Shown here: one piece after another, positions 32,799-41,303 of the stretch
Layout: every line of letters starts with the position of its first letter
How positions within the stretch are numbered: position 1 is the first letter of the stretch
Source: Streptomyces flaveolus
GTDB taxonomy: Bacteria > Actinomycetota > Actinomycetes > Streptomycetales > Streptomycetaceae
NCBI RefSeq assembly: GCF_014648815.1
Contig: NZ_BMRV01000020.1
Span: forward strand, 1-64,000
Direction of reading: 5' to 3'
Length of the DNA: 64,000 nt
Notes under the pieces: model-generated
What the model was told of the DNA's origin: nothing
What the model saw: the letters and a program-made list of their open reading frames with translations, nothing else
Databases searched by the model: none
Program-made: the position numbers and the translations under genes

Positions 32799-33572
32799 GT
32801 GAGCGCAAGTGCCGTGCGGGTTCAGGGGCTTTGGAAGCGGTTCGGGCAGCAGGTCGCCGTGGGTGGGATCGACCTGGAGTTGCCCGCGGGCAAGTTCATC
32901 GGGCTCGTCGGGCCGAACGGGGCCGGGAAGACCACCACGCTCTCCATGGTCACCGGGCTGCTCCGGCCCGATCAGGGGTCGGTCGAGGTGGTCGGGCACG
33001 ACGTGTGGCGCGACCCGGTCGAGGTGAAGGCCAGGATCGGGGTGCTGCCCGAGGGGCTGCGGCTGTTCGAGCGGCTGTCGGGGCGGGAGCTGCTCGCCTA
33101 CTCGGGCCGCCTGCGCGGACTGCCCGGGACCGAGGTGGACAAGCGGGCCACCCAGCTGCTGGACGTGCTCGACCTGGCCGGGGCCCAGCACAAGCTGGTC
33201 GTCGACTACTCGACCGGCATGCGCAAGAAGATCGGCCTCGCGACCGCACTGCTGCACAACCCCGAAGTGCTGTTCCTGGACGAGCCGTTCGAGGGCGTCG
33301 ACCCGGTGTCGGCACAGACGATCCGGGGCGTCCTGGAGCGCTACACCGCGTCCGGCGCCACCGTCGTCTTCTCCTCGCACGTGATGGAGCTGGTGGAGTC
33401 GCTGTGCGACTGGGTGGCCGTCATGGCCGCCGGACGCATCCGCGCCACCGGCACGCTCGCCGAAGTGCGCGGTGACGCGGCCTCGTTGCAGGAGGCGTTC
33501 CTCGCACTCGTCGGTGCGGGCGTCCGGGACGCCGGCAGCGACCTCGACTGGCTGGGCGGCGGGGCGCGATGA
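32799..33572 (+). CDS. ABC transporter ATP-binding protein
   Basis: 257 residues with Walker A GPNGAGKTT, Q-loop region, the signature YSTGMRKKI (an LSGGQ variant typical of ABC-2 exporters), Walker B VLFLDEPFEG and a switch His in SSHVMEL. Starts are GTG; GGAGGGA sits 6-8 bases before 32799, so this is preferred over the GTG at 32781. It overlaps the permease gene by ATGA, and the two form an exporter. Substrate unknown. Confidence 0.9.
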   Translation: MSASAVRVQGLWKRFGQQVAVGGIDLELPAGKFIGLVGPNGAGKTTTLSMVTGLLRPDQGSVEVVGHDVWRDPVEVKARIGVLPEGLRLFERLSGRELLAYSGRLRGLPGTEVDKRATQLLDVLDLAGAQHKLVVDYSTGMRKKIGLATALLHNPEVLFLDEPFEGVDPVSAQTIRGVLERYTASGATVVFSSHVMELVESLCDWVAVMAAGRIRATGTLAEVRGDAASLQEAFLALVGAGVRDAGSDLDWLGGGAR

Positions 33573-35188
33573 GCGCGCGAACGGCCCCCGCCGCCCCGGC
33601 CACGCCCCTGACGGCCGTCTTCGTACGGCTGAAACTGTCCCTGCTGCGCAACGGGCTGCGGCAGTCCGGCGGCCGGCGAGCGGCCTACGTCGCCTCGGCC
33701 GTCGTCGTCCTGCTCTTCGCCGCGCTCCAGCTGATCGGCCTGATCGCCCTGCGCGGGTACGCGCACGTGGACGCGCTGGTCGTGCTGCTCGCGGCGGTGC
33801 TCGCACTGGGCTGGGCGGTGATGCCGCTGTTCTTCCCGAGTGGCGACGAGACGCTCGACCCGACCCGGCTGGTGATGCTGCCGCTGCGGCCCCGGCCGCT
33901 GGTGCGGGCCCTGCTCGCGGCCTCCCTGGTGGGCATCGGGCCGCTGTTCACGCTGTGCATGTTCGCCGGTTCCGTGGTCGCGGTGGCGCACGGCGGGGCC
34001 GCGTTCGCCGTCGGCGTCGTGGGCGCCGTCCTCGCGCTGCTGGTGTGCGTGACCCTCGCGCGGGCCGTCGCCGCCGCCAACGTCCGGCTGCTGACCAGCC
34101 GCAAGGGCCGCGACCTGGCGGTGCTGAGCGGGCTGGTCGTCGCCGTCGGGGCACAGCTGGTCAACTTCGGCGCGCAGCGGCTGGGCACGTCCGGTCTCGA
34201 GCAGCTCGACCCGGTGGCCGACGTGCTGCGCTGGGTGCCGCCCGCCACGGCGATCGGCGCGATGGACGCGGCGAGCGACGGGTCGTACGGCGTCGCCCTC
34301 GCCCAGCTGGCGCTGACCGCGGCGGCCCTGGTGCTGCTGCTGTGGGTGTGGGCGCGGCACCTGACCCGGCTGATGACCTCGCCCGACGGGTCCACGCTCC
34401 AGGCGGCCGAGGGCAGGCCCGTCCGCGAACCGGGCTCGGCGGGCCTGGCCCGGCTGCTCCCGGCGGGCCGCACCGGCACCACCATGGAGCGCTCCCTGCG
34501 GTACGTGTGGCGCGACCCCAAGACCAAGGCGGCCTGGGTGACCTCGCTCGCCATCGGCCTGATCGTGCCGGTGTTCAACGCCTGGCAGGGCACCGGCTCG
34601 GTCTACTTCGCCTGTTTCGCCGCCGGGATGCTCGGCATCCAGATGTACAACCAGTTCGGCCAGGACACCTCCGCCTTCTGGGTCGTCGCGATGACGATCT
34701 CCTCGACGCGCGACGCGTACGTCGAGCTGCGCGCCCGGGCGCTGGCCCTGCTGCTGATCACGCTGCCGTACGCCACCCTCGTCACCGTCCTGACGACCGC
34801 GATGCTCGACGACTGGCGGACGCTGCCCGAGGCGCTCGGCCTGTCCTTCGCGCTGCTCGGCGCGATGCTGGCGACCGGCGCCTGGACGTCGGCCCGCTTC
34901 CCGTACTCCATTCCGCAGGAGGGCCACAAGAACGTGGTCCCCGGCCAGGTGGGGCTGGCCTGGATCTCCATCGTCGGCGGGATGGTGGGCGCCGCCCTGC
35001 TGTGCGCGCCGGTCATCGCGCTGACCATCTGGCTGCACGTGCGCGAGGGCGGTGACGCGTGGAGCGCGGTCCTGCTGCCGGTGGGCGCGGTGTACGGCGC
35101 GGTGCTCACCCTGCTCGGCCTGCGTCTGGCCGCCCCGCACACGGCACGGCGGCTGCCGGAGATCCTGACGGCCGTGAGCAAGGGGTGA
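33569..35188 (+). CDS. ABC exporter membrane protein, about 12 helices
   Basis: 539 residues with roughly 12 hydrophobic segments in two halves (about 30-260 and 330-530), separated by a hydrophilic loop PDGSTLQAAEGRPVREPG. It is translated with the ATPase by ATGA overlap. The length suggests a fused pair of ABC-2 permease halves, so a single chain could serve a dimer of ATPases. Candidates are lipid, antibiotic or ion export. Nothing nearby points to a substrate. Confidence 0.86.
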   Translation: MSARTAPAAPATPLTAVFVRLKLSLLRNGLRQSGGRRAAYVASAVVVLLFAALQLIGLIALRGYAHVDALVVLLAAVLALGWAVMPLFFPSGDETLDPTRLVMLPLRPRPLVRALLAASLVGIGPLFTLCMFAGSVVAVAHGGAAFAVGVVGAVLALLVCVTLARAVAAANVRLLTSRKGRDLAVLSGLVVAVGAQLVNFGAQRLGTSGLEQLDPVADVLRWVPPATAIGAMDAASDGSYGVALAQLALTAAALVLLLWVWARHLTRLMTSPDGSTLQAAEGRPVREPGSAGLARLLPAGRTGTTMERSLRYVWRDPKTKAAWVTSLAIGLIVPVFNAWQGTGSVYFACFAAGMLGIQMYNQFGQDTSAFWVVAMTISSTRDAYVELRARALALLLITLPYATLVTVLTTAMLDDWRTLPEALGLSFALLGAMLATGAWTSARFPYSIPQEGHKNVVPGQVGLAWISIVGGMVGAALLCAPVIALTIWLHVREGGDAWSAVLLPVGAVYGAVLTLLGLRLAAPHTARRLPEILTAVSKG

Positions 35189-35213
35189 CGGGGGGCGGGG
35201 AGGCCGCCCCGCC

Positions 35214-36101
35214 TCACCCTTCCCCGAGCGTGTCCAGGAACGGTTCGATGGCCGCCCGCCACGCCTCCGGCTGGTCGTAGTGGACGAGGTGGCCGGCGTC
35301 GGCGACCTCCGCGTACTGGCCGCGCGGCAGGACCCGGACCATCTCCTGGGCCTCCGCCCGGCCGAGCTCGCCGTCCAGGCCGCGCACGACCAGGGTGGGG
35401 CAGCGGACCTGGGCCAGCTCCTCCCAGTGGGCGTCGTACACCCAGGTCTCGCGGGAGCGCAGCATCTGCTCGGGTTCGAAGACGGGGCGCCAGCCGTCCG
35501 GGGACTCGGCCATCACCTCGGCGTAGAACTCGCCCCGGGCCGGGTTCGGCCGCTCCACCCACGGGTCGTCCTCGCCGAACCACTTGCGCACGTCGGCGAG
35601 CGTCGCGAACGGGACCGGCCAGGCCTTGAACCACTCGGCCCACACGTGCTGCGAGGCGGCGCCGAGCGCGGAGGCCCGCATGTCGCAGATGATCAGGCCG
35701 CGGACCAGGTCGGGCCGCTTGGCGGCGAGCTGCCAGGCGGTGAGCGCTCCCATGGCGTGGCCGATGAGGACGGCCGGGCCGAGGCCGAGCTGCTCCAGGG
35801 CGGCCTCGACGTCCTCGACGTAGGCCTCCCGGGTGTAGGCGCCCCGCGGGGGCTTGTCGCTGCGGCCGTGGCCGCGCTGGTCGAGGGCGACGGCCCGGTG
35901 GCGCGCGGAGAGCCAGCGCGCCGTGGGCGCCCAGTGCGAGGCGCGGCCCATCAGGCCGTGCAGTAACAGCACGCCCGGGAGGCCGCCGTGCGCGTCCGCC
36001 GGATCCGTGCCGTGCGCCCCGTCGGTCTTGGGAGGGTCGCCGAACTCCCAGGCGGCGAGGCGCACCCCACCCGCCCCGGTCACGTCGATGCGCCGCGCCA
36101 T
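35214..36101 (-). CDS. Alpha/beta hydrolase-fold protein lacking the nucleophile Ser
   Basis: 295 residues. The fold is complete: oxyanion region LLLHGLMGRASHW, DQRGHGRSDKP, and the C-terminal HLVHYDQPEAW with the catalytic His; an Asp in RGLDGEL can be the acid. The nucleophile elbow is GHAMGA (residues 114-119), with Ala116 where Ser normally lies. The nucleotide sequence gives GCC at this codon on both readings. It is therefore probably a non-hydrolytic binding protein, or it uses another mechanism. The ATG at 36101 has AGGACCT before it. Confidence 0.85.
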   Translation of the reverse strand: MARRIDVTGAGGVRLAAWEFGDPPKTDGAHGTDPADAHGGLPGVLLLHGLMGRASHWAPTARWLSARHRAVALDQRGHGRSDKPPRGAYTREAYVEDVEAALEQLGLGPAVLIGHAMGALTAWQLAAKRPDLVRGLIICDMRASALGAASQHVWAEWFKAWPVPFATLADVRKWFGEDDPWVERPNPARGEFYAEVMAESPDGWRPVFEPEQMLRSRETWVYDAHWEELAQVRCPTLVVRGLDGELGRAEAQEMVRVLPRGQYAEVADAGHLVHYDQPEAWRAAIEPFLDTLGEG

Positions 36102-36232
36102 AGGTCCTGGCACCCCCAAGTGTCGCGCCCTGTCGTGCCTGCGCCCTGTCGTCCCTGCGCTGTTTGCGTGTCCGCGCTTGTCATACCTGGCGCCTGTCGT
36201 ACGGGCCGTTCATGTCCGACAACCGCAGAGTA

Positions 36233-36442
36233 TCGAATGGATATTCGAAAATGCCGTCCCGCTGGGCAACACCCCTCATTCGAGTGACACCCCTCAGGGA
36301 TTGATCGCCGTCGCCGCGGGGAGATCTTCAGCGGGAGGCGGACCGCTCGGGGAAAACGGTCCGAGGGGATTGACCCTGAGAGCTCGGGGCTCCGGGTCAG
36401 CACAGGGGAGGACAGGCCCCGGCGCCACAAGGCGCCGGGGCC
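36233..36442 (+). ncRNA. Candidate structured non-coding RNA
   Basis: The 571 bases between the hydrolase-like gene and dmdR1 hold no gene. On the plus strand they contain in order a hairpin TCGAAT-N4-ATTCGA (36233-36248), two ACACCCCTCA copies (around 36270-36295), a stem GGACCG/CGGTCC (36340-36362), a stem TGACCC/GGGTCA with inner GAGC/GCTC (36371-36399) and a 12-base terminator-like hairpin (36415-36442). No promoter is certain. Could also be leader or terminator material of the flanking minus-strand genes. Confidence 0.35.
36415..36442. terminator. Strong 12-bp hairpin
   Basis: Perfect inverted repeat GGCCCCGGCGCC / GGCGCCGGGGCC with ACAA loop. It is 230 bases past the dmdR1 stop on the minus strand, or at the 3' end of the candidate plus-strand RNA. 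Confidence 0.7.
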
Positions 36443-36672
36443 CTCTCCGTCTCTCCGGCATGTCCCTCCCCCTCTCCGGCCGGTCCGACATCGCTGTCGG
36501 ACCACGGCCCAGAGCCTCACGTGCACTCACGCGACAGCCTCGCACGCCGATCGCGCGACCGCTGCGATTCGGCGCACCCCGTCCCGGAATCGACGGGATC
36601 GGCGCCGTGGCGCGAAGCCCCCGCGTCACCGTCCGCTCGACGGCCCCCCGACCGGCCCGCGCACGCTCCGGT

Positions 36673-37365
36673 TCAGCGCTTGGCGACGAACACGTGGGAC
36701 GCGACGTCCGCCTCCAGCTCGGCCGCCTCGCCGCCGCTGCCGACCAGCACGCCGCCCGCCGACTCCGTCACGCTCACCACCGAGCCCGGCTGCACGCCCG
36801 CCCGGCGCAGCGTGTACATCAGCTGCGCGTCCGTCTGGATCGGCTCGCCGATGCGGCGCACGACGACCGTCTTGCCCTCGGGGCCCGGGCCGAGGTCGGC
36901 GAGCGACACCATGCCCTCGTCCAGGAACGGGTCGGCGCTGTCCGTCTCGCCCAGCTCCTCCAGGCCCGGGATCGGGTTGCCGTACGGAGACTCGGTCGGG
37001 TGCCGCAGCAGCTCCAGCACGCGGCGCTCGACGGCCTCGCTCATCACGTGCTCCCAGCGACAGGCCTCGGCGTGCACCTGCTCCCACTCCAGGCCGATCA
37101 CGTCGACGAGCAGGCACTCCGCGAGCCGGTGCTTGCGCATCACGCGCGTGGCCAGCCGGCGCCCCTCGTCGGTCAGCTCCAGATGCCGGTCGGCCGCCAC
37201 GGACACCAGACCGTCGCGCTCCATCCGCGCCACCGTCTGGCTCACCGTCGGGCCGCTCTGGTCGAGCCGCTCGGCGATCCGGGCACGCATGGGGACCACA
37301 CCTTCCTCCTCCAGCTCGAGGATGGTGCGGAGATACATCTCCGTGGTGTCGATCAGTCCGGACAT
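36673..37365 (-). CDS. dmdR1: DmdR1, iron-dependent DtxR-family repressor
   Basis: 230 residues. An N-terminal winged HTH (about 1-70, MSGLIDTTEMYLRTILELEE; LDQSGPTVSQTVARMERDGLV), a metal-binding and dimerisation domain (about 72-140, RKHRLAECLLVDVIGLEWEQVHAEACRWEHVMS, with the DtxR Cys/His/Glu ligand pattern) and a C-terminal SH3-like domain. DmdR1 controls siderophore (desferrioxamine) and other iron genes in Streptomyces. In S. coelicolor an antiparallel ORF, adm, over dmdR1 has been reported; a long frame also exists here (36521-37381, plus). Identity rests on domain sequence and place next to the SIS gene. Confidence 0.93.
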   Translation of the reverse strand: MSGLIDTTEMYLRTILELEEEGVVPMRARIAERLDQSGPTVSQTVARMERDGLVSVAADRHLELTDEGRRLATRVMRKHRLAECLLVDVIGLEWEQVHAEACRWEHVMSEAVERRVLELLRHPTESPYGNPIPGLEELGETDSADPFLDEGMVSLADLGPGPEGKTVVVRRIGEPIQTDAQLMYTLRRAGVQPGSVVSVTESAGGVLVGSGGEAAELEADVASHVFVAKR

Positions 37366-37590
37366 ACGTGCCCCTTGGTGAGATCTGCCGGAGGCGGAGG
37401 CCCACCGGCGCGTGCGCTGGCCCTGCATTCAATTCTGACGCATACCACCGACAAGCGTCCCTCGCCGCGGCAACCCGGGGCGACCGGCACCACCGGACAC
37501 CGCCCGGCGCGGCCCGCTCGGCCGTATTGACACCGCACAGGTCCAGACCGCACCGTGATCCGCGACGCAGCCACACCGAAGGGGCCCCGC

Positions 37591-38346
37591 ATGAGCGACC
37601 GCAAGCCGGCCGGCCAGTTCCTCGACGCGGCGATCGACCTGCTGCGACGCGTCCGCGAGGAGGAGGCCGACGCCATCGAGGCGGCCGGCACCCTGCTCGC
37701 CGACACCGTCCGTGACGGGGGCCGCCTCTTCGCCTTCGGCGCCGGTCACTCCTCGCTCGCCGCACAGGACGTCGTCTACCGCGCCGGCGGACTCGCCCTG
37801 ATGAACCTGCTCTCCGTGCCCGGTGTGGTCGGCGTCGACGTCATGCCGGCCACGCTCGGCTCCGCCCTGGAGCGCGTCGACGGCCTCGCGAGCGCCGTCC
37901 TGGACTCCTCGCCCCTGCGCGAGGGCGACGCCCTGGTGATCATCTCCCTGTCCGGGCGCAACGCGCTCCCCGTGGAGATGGCCATGAACGCCCGCGCGCT
38001 CGGGGTGAAGGTCATCGGCGTCACCTCGGTGGCGTACGCCTCCGAGACCAGGTCCCGGCACACCTCCGGCACGTTCCTGAAGGACCACTGCGACCTCGTC
38101 CTCGACTCCAAGATCGCCGTCGGGGACGCGGAACTCACCCTCGACACCGTCCCGGCGCCCTTCGCACCCGCGTCCACGGTCGTCACCACGGCGCTGATGC
38201 AGGCCGTGATGGCCACGGCGGCCGGCGCCCTCGCCGAGCACGGCATCGAGCCGCCCCTGCTGCGCTCCGGCAACGTGGACGGCGGCCACGAGTGGAACGG
38301 CCGCGTGCTGGCGGAGTACGGCGACCGGATCTTCTACCGGCACTGA
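37591..38346 (+). CDS. SIS-domain sugar-phosphate binding protein
   Basis: 251 residues with sugar isomerase (SIS) motifs: GAGHSSLAAQDVVYRAGG and IISLSGRNALPVEMAMNA (Ser/Thr residues that hold the phosphate). Length fits single-SIS proteins related to phosphosugar isomerases and to N-acetylmuramic or mannose-type phosphosugar enzymes. There is no HTH, so it is enzyme-like rather than RpiR-type. It is divergent from dmdR1 with 225 bases between. ATG at 37591 has GAAGGGG upstream; GTG 37555 is an alternative. Confidence 0.87.
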   Translation: MSDRKPAGQFLDAAIDLLRRVREEEADAIEAAGTLLADTVRDGGRLFAFGAGHSSLAAQDVVYRAGGLALMNLLSVPGVVGVDVMPATLGSALERVDGLASAVLDSSPLREGDALVIISLSGRNALPVEMAMNARALGVKVIGVTSVAYASETRSRHTSGTFLKDHCDLVLDSKIAVGDAELTLDTVPAPFAPASTVVTTALMQAVMATAAGALAEHGIEPPLLRSGNVDGGHEWNGRVLAEYGDRIFYRH

Positions 38347-38549
38347 CCGGCGAACGCCGCGAGCGCCGCGAGCGCCTCCGGCGGCGTCACCGGCACACCG
38401 ACCGCCCGGGGGCGGGGCGGCGGCCGGCCCGACCCGGCGGCGCATCACCCGGGCCGCACTCCCGCCCGCGGCCGCCGCGAACCCTTCGCCGGCGGCGCTT
38501 CACCGGGACCCCTGCTCGCGGGGCGGTCGGTCCTGCCCGAGGGGCACGC

Positions 38550-39953
38550 CTACTCCCGCGCCACCGCTCCGGCCAGGTCCAGCGTCGTCGCGATGCGTAC
38601 CGCCACGTCCTCCGCGTACATCGCGTCGGGGCGTTCGAAGGCGTTGCGGCCGGCGCCCCGCAGGAACGTCACGACGCCCAGCGTCCGCCCCCGGCTGCGC
38701 AGCACCGTGCACAGGGCGTGCACCGTGTCCGGCGGCCACTGCCGGGCCTCGGCCCACCGGCGCGCCTGCTCGGGCGGCACGGCGCCGACGCCCGCGCTGG
38801 CCCGCACCGAGCCGACGCGCTCCACGCACTGCAGCGCCGGATGCCCCTCGCCGTACCGCACCGGCAGCCCGGCCGCCCCGGACGGCAGGCCGGTCCCCGG
38901 CGCACCGGAGGGCGTCGTCGCCACCCGGACCAGGCGAACCGGATCCGCCGACCCGGAGTCCGCGAGCGCCCCGCCCGCCACCCGGTCGATCAGCGCGTGG
39001 TCCGCGAACCCGGCCAGCGCGAAGTCGAGGTGGACGGTCGCCGCCTCCGCCGGGTCCTCGCACTCCCCCGCCGCCCGCGCCGCCCGGTGCAGCTGATTGG
39101 CACGGAAACGCAGCAGCGCCGCCTCCTGCTCGCCCTGCTTGGCCTCCGTGACGTCCTGGAACAGCCAGCCGACGCCCAGCGGCACCGGCTCCTCCGCCAG
39201 GGGCGAGGACAGCCGCACGAACCCGCTGCGCCAGCACCGCCGCCGCTCCCCGTCCGGGGTGCGCACACTCACCCAGATCTCGGCGGGCGCCGGCGGCGCG
39301 CCCTCCGCCAGGACGTGCGTGAGCGCGCTCTCCAGTTCCTCCACGCCCTGGGAGAGCAGATCGCCCAGCGGCCGGCCCAGTACCGACGTACGTCCGGTGC
39401 CCAGCGCCCGGGCCGCGTGCGCGTTGACCACGGCGGGCCGCAGGTCCACGTCCACGAGCACGACACCCCAGCTCGCGTCCTCCAGCAGCGCCTCGCTCAG
39501 CGCGATGGACCGCTCCAGGTCGATCTGCGCGTGCACCTCGCTGAACGCGCAGTACACCCCCGCGGGCCTGCCGTCCGGGCCGCGCACGGCCGCCGACTGG
39601 GTGCGCACCAGCACCCGTCCGCCGTCCTTCGTCAGCAACGCGAACTCGTTCACCTGACGCCCCGGCGCCCGCATCGCGGACAGCAGGCGCTCCTCGACCT
39701 CCCCGGCGTCCGCGCTGCGCACCGCCCAGCCGGCGAATCCCTGCCGCCCCACGGCCTCGGCCGCGGTCCAGCCCAGGATCCGCTCCGCCTCGCGGTTCCA
39801 GTGGGTGACGACGCCTTCCGCGTCGAAGGCGCACAGCGCCGCGTCCATCCCGTCGAGGAGCGCGGCCAACAGGTCCGCGCCGTCCCGCTCGGGCTGCTCC
39901 GGTTCGTCCGGCCCCAGCTCGTCGGTGGTCCCACTACGCCGGGAAGCACTCAC
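38550..39953 (-). CDS. PAS-PAS sensor protein with a GAF-like C-terminus and no output domain
   Basis: 467 residues. PAS 1 (about 30-130, AALCAFDAEGVVTHWN), PAS 2 (about 150-255, WGVVLVDVDLRPAVVNA), then a coiled segment and a GAF-like domain (about 285-455). Streptomyces normally puts a SpoIIE/PP2C phosphatase after such modules, but the protein stops right after the GAF-like part with VAREE-type residues. It may work through protein contacts. The GTG at 39953 follows CAGGGGG and is preferred to the ATG at 40013. Confidence 0.83.
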   Translation of the reverse strand: MSASRRSGTTDELGPDEPEQPERDGADLLAALLDGMDAALCAFDAEGVVTHWNREAERILGWTAAEAVGRQGFAGWAVRSADAGEVEERLLSAMRAPGRQVNEFALLTKDGGRVLVRTQSAAVRGPDGRPAGVYCAFSEVHAQIDLERSIALSEALLEDASWGVVLVDVDLRPAVVNAHAARALGTGRTSVLGRPLGDLLSQGVEELESALTHVLAEGAPPAPAEIWVSVRTPDGERRRCWRSGFVRLSSPLAEEPVPLGVGWLFQDVTEAKQGEQEAALLRFRANQLHRAARAAGECEDPAEAATVHLDFALAGFADHALIDRVAGGALADSGSADPVRLVRVATTPSGAPGTGLPSGAAGLPVRYGEGHPALQCVERVGSVRASAGVGAVPPEQARRWAEARQWPPDTVHALCTVLRSRGRTLGVVTFLRGAGRNAFERPDAMYAEDVAVRIATTLDLAGAVARE

Positions 39954-40116
39954 CTGAACCCCCTGCAGGCTGCGTCCGCCGTACCGTACGCCGGTTCGTT
40001 CACTGGCCTTCATTCAACTCGAACGTGATGCAGCACACACCGGGTTCCCGCAAGATTGCGGAAATCGTTGCGCAGCGGAAACCCGGCATACGCCCCTGTC
40101 ATCAAGGGTCCCGCCG

Positions 40117-40959
40117 TCACGCCCCGGCCGCCAGCCGCAGATCCACCCACTCGTCGCTCTCGCCGTCCAGCACGTACCGCTCCCGCTCGGTGAACCCGCG
40201 CGCCCCGGCGAACCGCAGCCCGTCCTCGTTGGCCGCCAGCACCACCGTCTCCACCGCCCCGGCGCCGAGCCCGCGGGCGTGCGCCAGCCCTCGTTCGTAG
40301 AGCGCCGCGCCGATCCCGCGCCCCCGGAACGCCGGCAGCACGCGGGCGATCACGGTCGCCACCCGCTCCTCCCCCTCGGGCGGACGCACGGTGGAGCAGC
40401 CGACGAGGACGTCTCCCAGGTAGGCGTTCTCCAGCCGGTACCGGACGCTGCGCTCGCGCACGTCCGCCAGGGACATCGCGGCGGGCGGCACGATCTCGTT
40501 GTGGACGTGCCGCCACTCCTCGGCCATGCCCTCGCCGTCCACGGCCTCGATCCGCAGCCCCGAGCCGGGCGCGACGGGTCCCCGGCGCGCGTCCACCTCG
40601 ATCTCGATGCGCATCCGCTCGTCCGAGAGCCCGCACACCGCCATCGTGGCCGCCGGCCGCACCTCGCCGAACACCCGCCGCAGCACGGGCCAGCAGGGCT
40701 CGAAGTCCGCCCGTTCGGGCAGCAGGTACCGCACCCGCACCACGTCCGCGAACGTGCAGCCCGCCTCGGCCAGCGCGGCCCCTATGTTGCGCAGGCACTG
40801 CTCGGCCTGCTCCACCACGTCGTCGGCGATGGTCATCGCCGCGTAGTCGAACCCGGTGGTCCCCGACACGTGCACCCGGTCCCCGTCGACGACGGCCCGG
40901 GCGTACCCGATCCGCTCCTCGAACGTGGACCCGCTCAGAATCGTCCGCCGCTGCGTCAT
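40117..40959 (-). CDS. RidA-GNAT fusion protein
   Basis: 280 residues. Residues about 1-125 are a RidA/YjgF trimer-forming domain (RRTILSGSTFEERIGYARAV; RPAATMAVCGLSDERMRIEIE with the Arg/Glu pair that hydrolyses imines). Residues about 130-280 are a GNAT acetyltransferase with the acetyl-CoA loop LPAFRGRGIGAALYERG. Fusion of an enamine/imine deaminase to an acetyltransferase is unusual and suggests a coupled removal of a reactive 2-aminoacrylate-type product. The ATG at 40959 is 45 bases before the end of the upstream control region. Confidence 0.85.
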   Translation of the reverse strand: MTQRRTILSGSTFEERIGYARAVVDGDRVHVSGTTGFDYAAMTIADDVVEQAEQCLRNIGAALAEAGCTFADVVRVRYLLPERADFEPCWPVLRRVFGEVRPAATMAVCGLSDERMRIEIEVDARRGPVAPGSGLRIEAVDGEGMAEEWRHVHNEIVPPAAMSLADVRERSVRYRLENAYLGDVLVGCSTVRPPEGEERVATVIARVLPAFRGRGIGAALYERGLAHARGLGAGAVETVVLAANEDGLRFAGARGFTERERYVLDGESDEWVDLRLAAGA

Positions 40960-41032
40960 GCGCGGAACGGTAGGTGACCAGGCAGAACGCGTCCATGGCA
41001 TATCGGACGCCGGACCGACGCGAAAAAAGTCG

Positions 41033-41062
41033 TTGCTTCGGCGGCCGTCCGGTTTTTAGTGT
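41033..41062 (+). promoter_or_regulatory. Probable sigma-70-like promoter
   Basis: TTGCTT (41033-41038), 18-base spacer, TAGTGT (41057-41062). It stands 33 bases before the ATG of the micro-ORF at 41095. The match is 4 of 6 bases at each box, so moderate. Confidence 0.4.
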
Positions 41063-41094
41063 GGGGGCACACGAGAAGGGAGGTGGTTCGGCAG

Positions 41095-41133
41095 ATGTAC
41101 AAGAACCGGACGCGTGAGGTGGCTGCGGGCTAG
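41095..41133 (+). CDS. Micro-ORF of 12 codons (leader-like)
   Basis: ATG to TAG giving MYKNRTREVAAG. GGGAGGTGG at 41078-41086 is the best ribosome binding site in this part of the window. A candidate promoter precedes it and a hairpin starts five bases after its stop. No gene lies downstream on this strand: citrate synthase is convergent. Either it is a translated short peptide or a leader of a regulatory RNA. No Cys or branched-chain-codon run of known attenuators is present; it has two Arg codons near the middle. Confidence 0.45.
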   Translation: MYKNRTREVAAG

Positions 41134-41137
41134 CGGC

Positions 41138-41164
41138 CCGGCACCACACCGAGTGCGGTGCCGG
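41138..41164 (+). terminator. Hairpin after the micro-ORF
   Basis: CCGGCACC (41138-41145) pairs with GGTGCCGG (41157-41164); the stem extends inward with one mismatch. It could end the short transcript. Confidence 0.5.
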
Positions 41165-41214
41165 ACCAGCGCGTGAGAGAAACGCGCAGCCGGCCCAATC
41201 CCGAGCAGTCACCC

Positions 41215-41275
41215 GACCCGCGAGTCGCCGGTACGTCCGGCCGGCTCCTCCACGGAGGAACCAGACTCGCGGGTC
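41215..41275. terminator. Branched palindrome between micro-ORF and citrate synthase
   Basis: GACCCGCGAGTC (41215-41226) pairs with GACTCGCGGGTC (41264-41275), a perfect 12-base outer stem; the loop contains CCTC-CACG-GAGG. It sits 28 bases after the citrate synthase stop and can terminate that gene. Confidence 0.6.
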
Positions 41276-41303
41276 GTCTGCGTTCTGCGGGACCTCTCGG
41301 GGA

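Noticed and set aside
36102..36672. 6S RNA, tmRNA or riboswitch identity for the gap near dmdR1
   Set aside because: No matching core motif was seen; left as an unnamed structured RNA candidate.
38347..38549. Possible gene after the SIS-domain gene
   Set aside because: 203 bases of GC-rich sequence without a start or codon pattern; only shadow frames.
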